Source: Anderseniella sp963698275 (GTDB taxonomy: Bacteria > Pseudomonadota > Alphaproteobacteria > Rhizobiales > Aestuariivirgaceae). Taken from it: a stretch of 64,000 bases of DNA. The position numbers and the translations under genes were made by a program. Location of the stretch: assembly GCA_963698275.1 (NCBI GenBank), contig CAVOQE010000001.1, forward strand, positions 1,054,001 to 1,118,000, written 5' to 3'. Positions 1 through 7,955 of the stretch are shown one piece after another. The notes under the pieces were generated by a model. It ran no database searches. It had not been told where the DNA came from and was given only the letters and a program-made list of their open reading frames with translations. The first letter of the stretch is position 1, and the number at the start of each line of letters is the position of its first letter.

Positions 1-656
1 AATCTGACGGCCTGCGTTGCGGTGTGCAGATCCCAGGCGCGGTTTACATCGATCATCAGATCGCAGTCATCGCCAATCACATCGCGGACAATCTCCATCC
101 GGGCGATGTCTTCCGCCAGGCTCAGTCCGCCGACCTTGGCCTTGAAGCCGGTATGGCCCTGGCTTTTGAGTTTTTCGATCTCTGCGCGCAGTTCTGCATG
201 GTCCTTGCCATCGCGGTAATAGGCGCACGTGACATAATAAGGCACGGTGTCGCGATAGCCGCCGAACAACTGATACAACGGCAGGCCGGCCGCCTTTCCC
301 ATGATGTCCCAGCAGGCGATGTCGACAGCTGATGAGATGCGCACCAGGGCCTCGCGACCCCAGCCCTTTTCGTGCGCCAGCCTTTGTGAGGTGAGAGAGA
401 ACAGCTTTTCGTACAGGCGTTCCGGCGCTAAAGGGTCTTCCCCGGCAATCAGGTCGGCAATACCGCTGCGAAACACGTCCAGAATGGGTTCTGCACTTGT
501 ATAACTGGTGGCGAGGCCAAACCCCTCGATGCCGTCTGACGTTTGGAGCCGAACCAGTACCTCATTGGCGGTCGGTACAGTGAAATTGCTGACCCAGTGC
601 GGGCGGTCAATTTCAGGTCCGCGCAAAATGAAGACCTCGATCCCGGTAATCCGCAT
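1..656 (-). CDS. Mandelate racemase/muconate lactonizing enzyme family protein (3' part cut by window edge)
   Basis: Reading from 656 down to the window edge gives an uninterrupted frame starting MRITGIEVFILRGP and running through the N-terminal capping domain of the enolase superfamily. The landmark AVDIACWDIMGK appears near residue 105. Further on, the KxK motif (GFKAKVGG) and a first metal-binding Asp (LMIDVNRAW) can be read, so the barrel's acid/base Lys pair looks intact. Enolase-superfamily enzymes abstract the alpha proton of a carboxylate, often sugar acids; the substrate cannot be told from this fragment. The start lies 2 bases after the stop of the upstream CitE-like gene, so it is the third gene of a minus-strand operon with the MaoC-like and CitE-like genes. 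The C-terminus lies outside the window. Confidence 0.88.
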   Translation of the reverse strand, partial: MRITGIEVFILRGPEIDRPHWVSNFTVPTANEVLVRLQTSDGIEGFGLATSYTSAEPILDVFRSGIADLIAGEDPLAPERLYEKLFSLTSQRLAHEKGWGREALVRISSAVDIACWDIMGKAAGLPLYQLFGGYRDTVPYYVTCAYYRDGKDHAELRAEIEKLKSQGHTGFKAKVGGLSLAEDIARMEIVRDVIGDDCDLMIDVNRAWDLHTATQAVR

Positions 657-658
657 TG

Positions 659-1501
659 TCAGGTAACTCCGTAGGCCCTGGCCCGATCCAGCAGTTTGCG
701 TGACCGGTTGAGATGCGGAATATCATACATCCTGCCGTCTATGCCCACCACGCCGGCATTGCCGGCATCGGCGAAGGCGTCAATGATGCTGCGGGCTTGT
801 GCAACCTGTTGCGCCGATGGTGTGAAAATGCGGTTGATGACTTCGACCTGTGCGGGGTGAATGGCCATCTTGCAGGTAAAGCCGTCTCGAACTGCGTCCA
901 TGCAATCGCGCTCAAATCCGGCCTGGTTTCTGAAGTCCACATAGACCGTGTCAACCGGTTCAACGCCGGCAGCACGGGCGCCGAACAGGCACAGGGATCG
1001 GGCCAGCAGGTACGGTTCCGTCAGAAGACCGTCAGCGGTGCGGTTGGCCTGCGCGCCCAGTTCATTCGACAGGTCTTCGGCGCCCCATGCCACGCCTTGC
1101 AGGTTGGCAGAGAGATCAGAGTAGGTGTTAAGGCCGAACATGGCATTTGCGGTTTCGGTGGCAATGGCGATGACCGGCATGTCTGTTCCAATCATGCCGG
1201 CCAGTTTTTCAACGCATTGGCCGGTCTCGGTCTTGGGCTGGATTATGCCATCGGGACCAGCCGGCAACACTGCTGCCACGTCATCAGATGTCAGGCCGGT
1301 GTCGAGCGCATTGACGCGCACATATATTTGCGGGCCTGACCGGGCGCGTTTCAGGGTTTCTGCCGCAAGAGCACGCGCCGCAGGCTTGTTTGGCGGGGCA
1401 ACCGAATCTTCCAGGTCGAGGATGACCACATCCACGCCGGACGCCATCGCCTTTTCGATCTTGCGTTCGGAGTCCGCCGGCACAAAAAGCAATGAACGCA
1501 T
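659..1501 (-). CDS. HpcH/HpaI aldolase / citrate lyase beta (CitE-like) family protein
   Basis: A 280-residue TIM-barrel C-C lyase of the CitE/malyl-CoA lyase group. The N-terminus MRSLLFVPADSERKIEKA, the motif VVILDLEDSV with its metal-linked Glu/Asp, the substrate-phosphate Arg region YVRVNALDTG, and the later ATETANAMFG and GAEDLSNELG segments are all typical. The family cleaves or forms CoA thioesters such as malyl-CoA or citramalyl-CoA, and some members are thioesterases. The ATG at 1501 was preferred to an upstream in-frame ATG because it overlaps the stop of the MaoC-like gene (TGATG), indicating translational coupling. The MaoC + CitE pairing resembles itaconate or mesaconate catabolism (Ich/Ccl, RipB/RipC), but no CoA transferase is visible here, so the substrate is inferred only. 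Confidence 0.9.
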   Translation of the reverse strand: MRSLLFVPADSERKIEKAMASGVDVVILDLEDSVAPPNKPAARALAAETLKRARSGPQIYVRVNALDTGLTSDDVAAVLPAGPDGIIQPKTETGQCVEKLAGMIGTDMPVIAIATETANAMFGLNTYSDLSANLQGVAWGAEDLSNELGAQANRTADGLLTEPYLLARSLCLFGARAAGVEPVDTVYVDFRNQAGFERDCMDAVRDGFTCKMAIHPAQVEVINRIFTPSAQQVAQARSIIDAFADAGNAGVVGIDGRMYDIPHLNRSRKLLDRARAYGVT

Positions 1502-1968
1502 CAGGCGGCTCCTGTGTCTGCGGGCATTTTCCGCATGAAAGCCTGACGAACGCATTCAGCCACCAGGGTACCGTCCTGCTTGAACGCCTCATGCCTGAAT
1601 TCGACGATGCCGGCATCCGGGCGAGATTTGCTTTCGCGGCGGGAAACCACCGTGGTTTTCACCTGAATGGTGTCGCCGTGAAACACCGGAGCGGGGAATT
1701 TGACGTCAGTAATGCCCAATTGCGCCACCAGTGTACCCAGGGTGAGTTCCTGCACGGAGATGCCGATGACCAGCGACAGGGTGAACATGGAATTGACCAG
1801 CGGCTGGCCCCATTCACTCCTGGCAGCAAAATCATGATCGATGTGCAGCGGCTGCGGGTTCATCGTCATGTTGGAAAACAGCATGTTGTCGGCTTCGGTC
1901 ACGGTGCGGCGCACTTCATGCACCAGTTGAAACCCTTCTTCCAGCTCGTCAAACCATTTTCCTGCCAT
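1501..1968 (-). CDS. MaoC-like hot-dog fold enoyl-CoA hydratase
   Basis: A 155-residue single hot-dog domain. It begins MAGKWFDELEEGFQLVHEVR and carries the hydratase 2 signature NPQPLHIDHDFA (around residues 39-50), in which the His/Asp pair activates water for addition to a trans-enoyl-CoA. The C-terminal strand GTLVAECVRQAFMRK closes the fold. The ATG at 1968 is preferred over one 14 codons upstream because it matches the usual MaoC N-terminus. It is the first gene of the minus-strand operon and overlaps the CitE-like lyase by one base. Together they could hydrate an unsaturated C5-CoA such as itaconyl- or mesaconyl-CoA and cleave the product. That route is inferred from the gene pair, not shown. 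Confidence 0.88.
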   Translation of the reverse strand: MAGKWFDELEEGFQLVHEVRRTVTEADNMLFSNMTMNPQPLHIDHDFAARSEWGQPLVNSMFTLSLVIGISVQELTLGTLVAQLGITDVKFPAPVFHGDTIQVKTTVVSRRESKSRPDAGIVEFRHEAFKQDGTLVAECVRQAFMRKMPADTGAA

Positions 1969-2319
1969 GATCGGGTACCGTTTTCTGCTTGCCTGATGGG
2001 TGTGTGCCAACAGCTAACCGAGGCAAGGCGCGCGGGCAATCTATAATTACTGTTCGTGTTCCGTGCTGAATCCGTATTCTTTGCAATTGTAGGTTGCGTG
2101 TGATTCTGGAGCGAGTCGCGTCGCGAGTCTCAATTTGACCTCACGCAGCAGTTGAGGTGATTCACAAAGAGATTCATGCGTTGAACTAACGCGACTGTTT
2201 TTGCTTATTGTAAATGACAGATCTGCGCTGACCGCAGGCGGTGGTTAACTTCTCGTTAACCTGCCGGGCGCAGGACTCGTATTACGGGAACGGCTTAGCG
2301 ACAAGCTAGGAGATCGAAA
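1969..2319. other. Intergenic region between the divergent catabolic operon and the receiver-like gene
   Basis: About 350 bases without a convincing gene. It should hold the promoter of the minus-strand MaoC-like operon on its left side and that of the plus-strand receiver-like gene on its right. The only motif I can support is the CtrA-type box at 2245-2260. No convincing structured RNA was seen. Confidence 0.6.
2245..2260 (+). promoter_or_regulatory. CtrA-type binding box (TTAA-N7-TTAAC)
   Basis: The sequence TTAACTTCTCGTTAAC is an exact match to the full alphaproteobacterial CtrA consensus TTAA-N7-TTAAC; the flanking bases also make a 7-bp inverted repeat (GGTTAAC/GTTAACC). It lies 60 bases upstream of the start codon of the receiver-like gene at 2320, a normal position for a CtrA-regulated promoter. 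CtrA itself is not in the window. Confidence 0.6.
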
Positions 2320-2691
2320 ATGAAGCGACATTGCGAGCTGACACGCTGTATGGTTGTGGATGACAGCACAGAGTGGCGCGGCCGTGCACAAGGATATCTC
2401 GCCAGTCACGGCTTCGATATCATTCAGGCAGAAACCGAAGATGCCGCTTTTGCCCAATGCGTGTCGGACATGCCGGACGTTGTCCTGGTAGGCACGCGCC
2501 GGGCAACCGCCTTTATTCGCCAACTACGCAGGCACAGTGCAGGCTCAGATGCTGTTGTTATCATGTGCCCCGATGCAGATGATATCAGCGCAGTTGGCGA
2601 CGCTATCTGGCATGGTGCAACAGATTACCTGGTCAAAACCTGCAACCGCGAAATCTTCGACGCCAAGCTGCGTCAAACGGGCATACTGTAA
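2320..2691 (+). CDS. Receiver-like single-domain protein lacking the phospho-acceptor aspartate
   Basis: A 123-residue protein with the length and layout of a lone CheY-type receiver. The acidic pair is present (MVVDDS, D14-D15), as are the conserved Lys (DYLVKTCN, K106) and the HGATDYLVK helix-strand region. The position of the phospho-accepting Asp after PDVVLV is Gly58, and the following MPxMDG loop is missing (GTRRATAFIRQLR). The usual Thr/Ser near residue 83-84 is Cys-Pro. It therefore looks like an atypical receiver that cannot be phosphorylated in the standard way and may act by binding alone. The start has a good ribosome site (AGGAG, 7 bases upstream). A perfect CtrA box precedes it, suggesting cell-cycle-linked expression. 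No kinase gene is adjacent. Confidence 0.75.
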   Translation: MKRHCELTRCMVVDDSTEWRGRAQGYLASHGFDIIQAETEDAAFAQCVSDMPDVVLVGTRRATAFIRQLRRHSAGSDAVVIMCPDADDISAVGDAIWHGATDYLVKTCNREIFDAKLRQTGIL

Positions 2692-2781
2692 AATCACTGT
2701 AATCGTGGTTTGCCAGCAATCAGAATTGTGCCGCTGTCGGGGAGGGACCCACTGACAGGCTGACCTGAAGGACCAGAGCCG

Positions 2782-4053
2782 GTGATTGCTGGAGTACGTT
2801 ACCTGTGGCCACTGCTGCTGGCCATTTTTCTGATGGCGATTGGCAACAGCCTTCAGGGCTCCCTTGTCGGGATCCAGGCGGCGCTCGCCAACTTCTCCAC
2901 AACAACCACGGGTATAATTGCATCCGGTTTTTCGCTGGGGCTGTTTTTGTCGGCGCTGCTTACGCCGAATGCGGTGCGTGCGGTCGGGCATATCAGGGTG
3001 TTCGCCGGCTATGCGTCCGTGCTGTCGACGGCAGTGTTGCTGATCCCGCTGTTTGTCAACCCGGTGTGGTGGTTTTTGATGCGGCTGCTCATAGGAATGT
3101 GCGCGGCCGGGCTGGCGATCGTCATCGAAACCTGGCTGAACGAGGGCACCAGCAACAAGGATCGCGGCAAGGTCCTGTCCCTCTACATGCTGCTGTTTTA
3201 CTCCGGTGCCGGCATCGGGTCGCTGGCGCTGGTGATTGACGATCCATCCGGGTTCACCAGGTTTATTGTGGTGTCCGCCGTTATGTCGCTGTCACTGGTT
3301 CCCATCGTGTTGACGAAAGTTTCTGCGCCGATTCTGGGTGCGCCGCGCTACATTTCAATCTCGGAGATTTATGCAGCCTCGCCGCTAGCCGTTATCGCAG
3401 CTATTGCCAATGGACTGGGTCAGTCGGCGTTTTTCAACCTTGGCGCCGTTTTCGGTGTGATGAACGGCATGCCGCTGTCTTATGTATCCCTTATGATGGC
3501 GGTTGCTCCGTTTGCCGTCATTGTGTCCCAGTTGCCGGTCGGCTGGCTGTCGGACAGGTACGACCGGCGCCTTATGATTGCTGCACTGTCGGTACTTTCC
3601 GCAGTTCTGGCCGGGCTGGTCATGTTGGTGCCTGTCAGCGAGGCATTCATGCTGATCGGGCTGGTGGCTCTGTTCGGCGGTGTTTCGATGCCGCTTTATT
3701 CGCTGGCCATAGCGCACGCAAATGATCATTTGAACAAGGACCAGATGCTGGCGGCAGGCTCCAAACTCGTTCTGTTGTATGGGGTGGGCGCTATTGCGGG
3801 ACCGTCCATTGCCGGTGGTTTCATGCAGCAGTTCGGCGCCAACGGGTTCATGCTGTACATGGTTTCGGTTTTTGGTCTGCTGGCGGCATACGCCTTCTAC
3901 CGTATGACGATGTCCGATGTGATGTCTCCGGATGAGACCGGTGATCTGGTGCCGGTTACGCCCATGGCAACGGCTGTAACCGCTACCGCTGTGGCTGAGG
4001 AAATGGAGGAAACGGCCTCAGATACGACATCGGCAGATGACAACCGGCAATGA
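2782..4053 (+). CDS. MFS transporter (YcaD-like)
   Basis: A 423-residue, 12-segment major facilitator protein. Helices run from residue 8 (LWPLLLAIFLMAIGNSLQG) to about 375, with the family loop motif between helices 2 and 3 degenerate (NAVRAVGHIRVF) and a GWLSDRYDRR loop repeated in the second half. A hydrophilic, Thr/Glu-rich tail of about 45 residues follows the last helix. The layout resembles the YcaD-type MFS carriers common in alphaproteobacteria, whose substrates are mostly unknown. The start is GTG, supported by GAAGGA about 11 bases upstream. It follows the receiver-like gene by 90 bases and could be cotranscribed with it. Confidence 0.85.
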   Translation: MIAGVRYLWPLLLAIFLMAIGNSLQGSLVGIQAALANFSTTTTGIIASGFSLGLFLSALLTPNAVRAVGHIRVFAGYASVLSTAVLLIPLFVNPVWWFLMRLLIGMCAAGLAIVIETWLNEGTSNKDRGKVLSLYMLLFYSGAGIGSLALVIDDPSGFTRFIVVSAVMSLSLVPIVLTKVSAPILGAPRYISISEIYAASPLAVIAAIANGLGQSAFFNLGAVFGVMNGMPLSYVSLMMAVAPFAVIVSQLPVGWLSDRYDRRLMIAALSVLSAVLAGLVMLVPVSEAFMLIGLVALFGGVSMPLYSLAIAHANDHLNKDQMLAAGSKLVLLYGVGAIAGPSIAGGFMQQFGANGFMLYMVSVFGLLAAYAFYRMTMSDVMSPDETGDLVPVTPMATAVTATAVAEEMEETASDTTSADDNRQ

Positions 4054-4193
4054 CGCATTCCGGCTCAAATTTATGGTGAACCAAACGTTAAGACTTCCCG
4101 CGTTACCTTATACGACAGGCAATGTAACCGGTTGCGAACGACCAAATTCCAGTGTTCGTTGATCGACAAGCGGTTGGTAAGTGGAAGACCTAT

Positions 4194-5372
4194 ATGCTCG
4201 AAGATATCATCAATCAGAGGCGGTTGCGCCTGGATGTGTCGATTTTTGAAAATGTGATGAGATCCGGCAGTGTTGCGGACCGGATGGCGCTGACCCGTCA
4301 ATTGTGCGACCTGCTGAACGATCCCCACTCAGGTACCGAAGAATGCCAGCAGGTGATGCCGATTGTCACAAAACTGGCCTGTGACTCTGATCGCCATATC
4401 CGCGACATCATCGTAAGCAGACTACTCAAGACAGACGGTCTGTCAGCCGATCTGGTGTTTGCCATTGTCGCTGATGAAGATGATATTGCCATCCCGTTCA
4501 TTGGGCTCAATCCGTCTCTTGATGACGCAATCATGAAAGCCATCCTTGCCGTCGGCGATGTGAAACGCTGCAAGGCCGTCGCCTCGCGCCCTGACCTGGG
4601 GGCGGAGTCTGTACGCAAAATCATGAAAGATGGCAGCGAGGACGTGGTTCTGGCGCTTCTGGGCAATGCCAAGGTGCGTCTGGGGGCAGGCTATTGCCGC
4701 AAGATCTACAACCGTTTTCATGCCTCGCCGAAAGTTTGCGACATCTTGATGGATCTGCCGCATCTGCCGTGTGAAATCGCACTGGTGCATAATCAACGCA
4801 CCGCTGAGGAAAATCGCAAGGCAGCGCAATATCAGGGCTGGGTCGCAGACTTCCGCAGTGATGATTACATTTCCGACAAGGAAGAGATCAATGCGCTGCG
4901 CATACTGCGCAGTGTTGAAGCCGCAAAACTCCAGCCGGTGGTCGCTCTTATGTCACAGCGCGGCATGCTCACCACGTCATTGCTGCTGCGGGCTGGTATG
5001 AACGGCTATTTGCCGTTTTTTGAATGGGCACTTGCCTATCTGGCGAACGTCTCCCTGCGCAAGGTGCGCCGGGCCACGGGCACGATATCTGCCCGGGCTG
5101 TCAACGTCTTGTTGCGCCGCGCCGGTATTCCGCAGGATGCCCACGTGCTGATACACGCAATCTGTCAGGTGTCGGCGGCTACAGGCGCAGCCGGCAAACA
5201 GGCAGATGCCGAAGCTTTCGGCCGGGCGCTGGTTGAAGTGATCATGACCCGCCATGCTGCTGATGATGAACATGAGCGCATGCGCATTATCGGCCTGTTG
5301 TCGCAATTGACCCAGGGCCGCACCCGCACCCTGGTCGCGCGTCTGTCCGAAGGCATGTCGAGAGCGGCCTAG
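4194..5372 (+). CDS. DUF2336 domain-containing protein
   Basis: A 392-residue soluble, mainly helical protein with the HEAT-like repeats of DUF2336, a family largely confined to alphaproteobacteria. Repeat-like segments such as DRHIRDIIVSRLL and GAESVRKIMKDGSEDVVLALL are visible in the N-terminal half. No catalytic motif or membrane segment was found, and the family function is not established. The ATG at 4194 is preferred to a GTG 42 bases earlier because it has GGAAG at a good distance. The stop codon directly abuts a decayed copy of the intergenic repeat. Weak CtrA-half-site-like sequence (TGAA-N7-TTAA) occurs at 4077-4091 but is not strong enough to call. Confidence 0.85.
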   Translation: MLEDIINQRRLRLDVSIFENVMRSGSVADRMALTRQLCDLLNDPHSGTEECQQVMPIVTKLACDSDRHIRDIIVSRLLKTDGLSADLVFAIVADEDDIAIPFIGLNPSLDDAIMKAILAVGDVKRCKAVASRPDLGAESVRKIMKDGSEDVVLALLGNAKVRLGAGYCRKIYNRFHASPKVCDILMDLPHLPCEIALVHNQRTAEENRKAAQYQGWVADFRSDDYISDKEEINALRILRSVEAAKLQPVVALMSQRGMLTTSLLLRAGMNGYLPFFEWALAYLANVSLRKVRRATGTISARAVNVLLRRAGIPQDAHVLIHAICQVSAATGAAGKQADAEAFGRALVEVIMTRHAADDEHERMRIIGLLSQLTQGRTRTLVARLSEGMSRAA

Positions 5373-5376
5373 AGCG

Positions 5377-5420
5377 GGTCTATTTCCGGTTGAACCAACC
5401 ATGAATACACAAACCTGACC
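5377..5420 (+). repeat. Decayed copy of the two-hairpin intergenic element (hairpin 1 region)
   Basis: The core CCGGTTGAACCAACC followed by AAACCTGACC matches the better preserved copy at 6738-6838 (TTGGTTGAACCAACC and AAACCTGATC). The outer stem bases and hairpin 2 are badly diverged. It starts right after the stop codon of the DUF2336 gene. Confidence 0.5.
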
Positions 5421-5733
5421 ACTTCCAGGGTCATGGTGGGCCTGCTCGAGGTCCAGTGGACCCTATGTGCTGCCTGAAGGTGATGAAGTTCTTTGTATCG
5501 CTCGTCACCGGGCATGGGACACTCACTGGTCGTGATTTCCAATCATGCCATAACGTGGCTGGTTTGGCTGGTTTGACTGGTGTGCTGCGAGCCAGAGCAG
5601 TCAATTGCCCAGTTGAACAGTTACCGGTTCGAACCGTGCGTGGCTGATTGTGGCTTCATTTCCGTATCATGATTCAGACCATCAGTTGCAGTCTGTTGGT
5701 GTTCGCGGCACTTATCTGGCCCACAAAACCAAA

Positions 5734-5761
5734 AGCGCCGGGTTCGTTAGAACCCGGCGCT
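5734..5761 (-). terminator. Rho-independent terminator, downstream of nadK
   Basis: AGCGCCGGGTT pairs with AACCCGGCGCT around a 6-base loop (11-bp GC-rich stem). Read on the minus strand it is followed by a T-rich tract (TTTTGGTTTTG), consistent with ending the nadK transcript about 110 bases after its stop codon. Confidence 0.75.
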
Positions 5762-5873
5762 TCGATACTCAGTTCCGGCAACTGGCCGGCTACGCAACTC
5801 ACAGGAATGACCTTACGGTGTTGTGCTTAATACAGTCTAAACAGACAGATACCATTAGGTTAAAGCGTCTGTC

Positions 5874-6632
5874 TCAAAACTGGAATTGCTCATTTAAAAC
5901 GCGTTCTGCCAGTGAGTGACCGTCGTCAAACAGCAGCCGCGCAGACCTTTTTTCGTCTTCGCTGACAACGACTTTTACGACGTCCCGAAACTCTGTCTGA
6001 TCGGCGACGGCAGAGACCGGGCGTTTATCGGCCTCCAGTATTTCGATTTCCACTACGGCTTCATGGGACAGGATTGCTCCGCGCCATCGCCGGGGCCGGA
6101 ACGGGCTGATTGGAGTTAAAGCCAGCAACGGCGAGTTTATCGGCAATATGGGTCCATGCGCCGACAGATTGTAGGCGGTGGATCCTGCAGGCGTGGCAAC
6201 TATCATGCCGTCGCATACCAGTTCATCAAGACGTACCTTGCCGTCAATGGAGACCCGCAGCTTGGCGGCCTGGTGTTGCTGGCGCAGCATGGACACTTCG
6301 TTGAAGGCAAGCGCAGAGTGGGTCGTGCCGTTCTTGCCGGTCACGGTCATTTTCAACGGATGGATGACCGTTTCCGTGGCCGCTGCAATGCGCTCGGTCA
6401 GTTCGCCGGTCTCAAACTCGTTCATCAGAAAACCTACCGAGCCGCGATTCATGCCGAATATGGCCTGGCCGGAATCAAGCACCGTGTGCACGGTCTCCAG
6501 CATCAGGCCGTCACCGCCAAGTGCCACGATGACATCTGCCTCTTCGCGTTGCGCCTGGCCAAACAGGTGTTTCAGCTTTTGCGCAGCCTTGATGGCTTCA
6601 GGGGCCTGGGATGATACGAAATGAAGTTTCAT
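5874..6632 (-). CDS. nadK: NAD kinase
   Basis: A 252-residue ATP-NAD kinase, which phosphorylates NAD+ at the adenosine 2'-OH to make NADP+. The family hallmark GGDG occurs in DVIVALGGDGLMLETVH near residues 34-50, with the catalytic Asp within it. The NAD-binding segment NRGSVGFLMNEF, the LVCDGMIVATPAGSTAYNLSA block and the C-terminal domain are all present. Length is normal for the short alphaproteobacterial form. The start at 6632 has no strong ribosome site. It is separated by about 200 bases, including a copy of the intergenic repeat, from the cobD gene upstream on the same strand, so it probably has its own promoter. A terminator lies downstream. Confidence 0.95.
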   Translation of the reverse strand: MKLHFVSSQAPEAIKAAQKLKHLFGQAQREEADVIVALGGDGLMLETVHTVLDSGQAIFGMNRGSVGFLMNEFETGELTERIAAATETVIHPLKMTVTGKNGTTHSALAFNEVSMLRQQHQAAKLRVSIDGKVRLDELVCDGMIVATPAGSTAYNLSAHGPILPINSPLLALTPISPFRPRRWRGAILSHEAVVEIEILEADKRPVSAVADQTEFRDVVKVVVSEDEKRSARLLFDDGHSLAERVLNEQFQF

Positions 6633-6737
6633 TAGCGGGCTGGCTCACAAGTCGGAAATGCGTGACCCAGTTATGAAGTGAACCGACACAATGTCAAATG
6701 TCGTTTGCCATCCGGGTGAGGTCTCAGATCATGTCTA

Positions 6738-6838
6738 GATCAGGATGAGTTTTGGTTGAACCAACCAAAACTCATAAACCTGATCGCTTCTAAAGTGATA
6801 GAGCAACTTTATGGGTTCACTTGAACCCATGTTGCTCT
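6738..6838 (+). repeat. Two-hairpin RIME-like intergenic element, best preserved copy
   Basis: Hairpin 1 (6738-6785): arms GATCAGG + ATGAGTTTTGGTT pair with AACCAAAACTCAT + CCTGATC, with an unpaired AAA on the 3' side. Hairpin 2 (6800-6838): arms AGAGCAAC + ATGGGTTCA pair with TGAACCCAT + GTTGCTCT, with an unpaired TTT on the 5' side. A 14-base linker joins them. The final CTA belongs to the stop codon of the minus-strand cobD gene. Related copies lie at 5377, 17251, 32197, 36029, 51056, 52615 and 61524. Confidence 0.85.
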
Positions 6839-7778
6839 AGGCGAAAGCTGCCGCGATACCGACCAGCAGGGTGAACAAGGTCAGTGTCTGGGCCAGCAGC
6901 TTAAGCCCGGCCCGCAACTCCTGTATGGTGAGGTGTTCGATACCGTCTCCGACCCGGTTTCGTTCCACCCAGGTGTCGCCGTACTGGCGCGGACCTCCCA
7001 GGCGGATATCCAGCGCACCGGCCATGGCACATTCCGGCCAGCCTGATATCCGGTTTCCGGCTTTGCCGGCATCCTGCCAGATGATTTCCAGTGCACGCGC
7101 GCCGCCGGATGGCGACGTCATGCTGGCAGCACCGGCAAACAACAGTCCGGTCAGACGCGCCGGCAGGTAATTGACAGCCGTGTCCAGTAACCTGGCGAAC
7201 AGGCGCGCTTTACGGTCGCCAGCCAACCGGCGGTGCACCGCGGACAGCGCCGAGATGGCTATGATGCCGGGTAACCCGAACAGGGCCAGCCAGAAGGCAG
7301 GAGCCACGACGGCAGTTGCCGTGTTCTCGGCAACCGCTTCCAGACACCCGCGTGCCGTCTCGCTTTTGTCCAGTTGCGACAGGTCGTGGTTGACCAGGTG
7401 TGCCAGGGCATTGTGCGCCGCGGCCAGATCGGTGTCGAGCGCATCAGCAACGGCGCGTGCGCGTGTTCTGAGTGCATATTGTGCGAGAAACGGTACCGCC
7501 AGCAAACCTTCCCAGAACCACGCATAGGGAAAACTGCGAAGAGTTGTTGTGGCCACGACTGCCAGCGCCAGTGTTACGCTTATGCTCAGAAGGCAGAATG
7601 CAGTTCCCATGGTCACGCGCCGGAAGGCTGTGGCATCTGCATCCGGCACCAGGGCCGTGAAAACGCCGTTAAGCCTGTACAGTCCGTTCGCCGGATGGCC
7701 AATGAAGCGGCGCAGAGGGCTCGGGTATCCGAGAAACCGTTCCAGTGCCAATGCCACGAAAGCGACAGTCAAAGTCAT
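6837..7778 (-). CDS. cobD: Adenosylcobinamide-phosphate synthase (CobD/CbiB)
   Basis: A 313-residue integral membrane protein of the CbiB/CobD family, which attaches the aminopropanol arm to adenosylcobyric acid in late cobalamin synthesis. The N-terminus LALERFLGYPSPLRRFIGHP is characteristic, followed by several hydrophobic segments. The conserved blocks ARGCLEAVAENTATAVVAPAFW and RISGWPECAMAGALDIRLGGP are present near the middle and C-terminus. The start has AGGA close upstream. No other cobalamin gene and no B12 riboswitch-like sequence is visible around it, so it stands alone. Its stop codon falls in the end of the RIME-like element. 'cobD' is used in the sense of aerobic organisms (equivalent to cbiB). 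Confidence 0.92.
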   Translation of the reverse strand: MTLTVAFVALALERFLGYPSPLRRFIGHPANGLYRLNGVFTALVPDADATAFRRVTMGTAFCLLSISVTLALAVVATTTLRSFPYAWFWEGLLAVPFLAQYALRTRARAVADALDTDLAAAHNALAHLVNHDLSQLDKSETARGCLEAVAENTATAVVAPAFWLALFGLPGIIAISALSAVHRRLAGDRKARLFARLLDTAVNYLPARLTGLLFAGAASMTSPSGGARALEIIWQDAGKAGNRISGWPECAMAGALDIRLGGPRQYGDTWVERNRVGDGIEHLTIQELRAGLKLLAQTLTLFTLLVGIAAAFA

Positions 7779-7955
7779 AGGGTCCTGACCCTTGGAATTA
7801 CCAGCAATTGATCATGTCACCAGATGATGGTTGAGCGTGGGACGTCAAACATCTTTTAGCAACCATCGAGTGCTAGTACCAGCCATGCGTTGACAGTTCG
7901 CAGAGGATGGGTTTCATCTCTTTAACGGACATGTTTCCAGAGGTTGATTTGCGTT

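Larger units (their letters stand above)
5373..5873. other. Gene-poor intergenic region between DUF2336 gene and nadK
   Basis: About 500 bases between convergent genes. It holds a decayed intergenic repeat at its left end, a run of three imperfect 9-base units (GGCTGGTTT-like, near 5559-5586), a terminator hairpin at 5734-5761 and a 7-bp inverted repeat (AGACAGA/TCTGTCT, 5843-5874) ending at the nadK stop. Short open frames in it lack ribosome sites and protein-like composition, so I call none. Confidence 0.6.

Noticed and set aside
713..1339. 208-codon plus-strand open frame opposite the CitE-like gene
   Set aside because: The minus-strand frame carries all lyase motifs and is coupled to its neighbours; the plus frame is a shadow.
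4077..4091. Second CtrA-like site (TGAA-N7-TTAA) before the DUF2336 gene
   Set aside because: Only one half-site matches; such partial matches are expected by chance.
5622..5645. GGTTCGAACC, resembling a tRNA T-loop
   Set aside because: No matching acceptor, D or anticodon stems around it; it is only a short palindrome.
7779..7955. Possible cobalamin riboswitch upstream of cobD
   Set aside because: No B12-box-like sequence or multi-stem fold was found; there is only one weak 8-bp inverted repeat (GATGGTTG/CAACCATC, 7826-7867).
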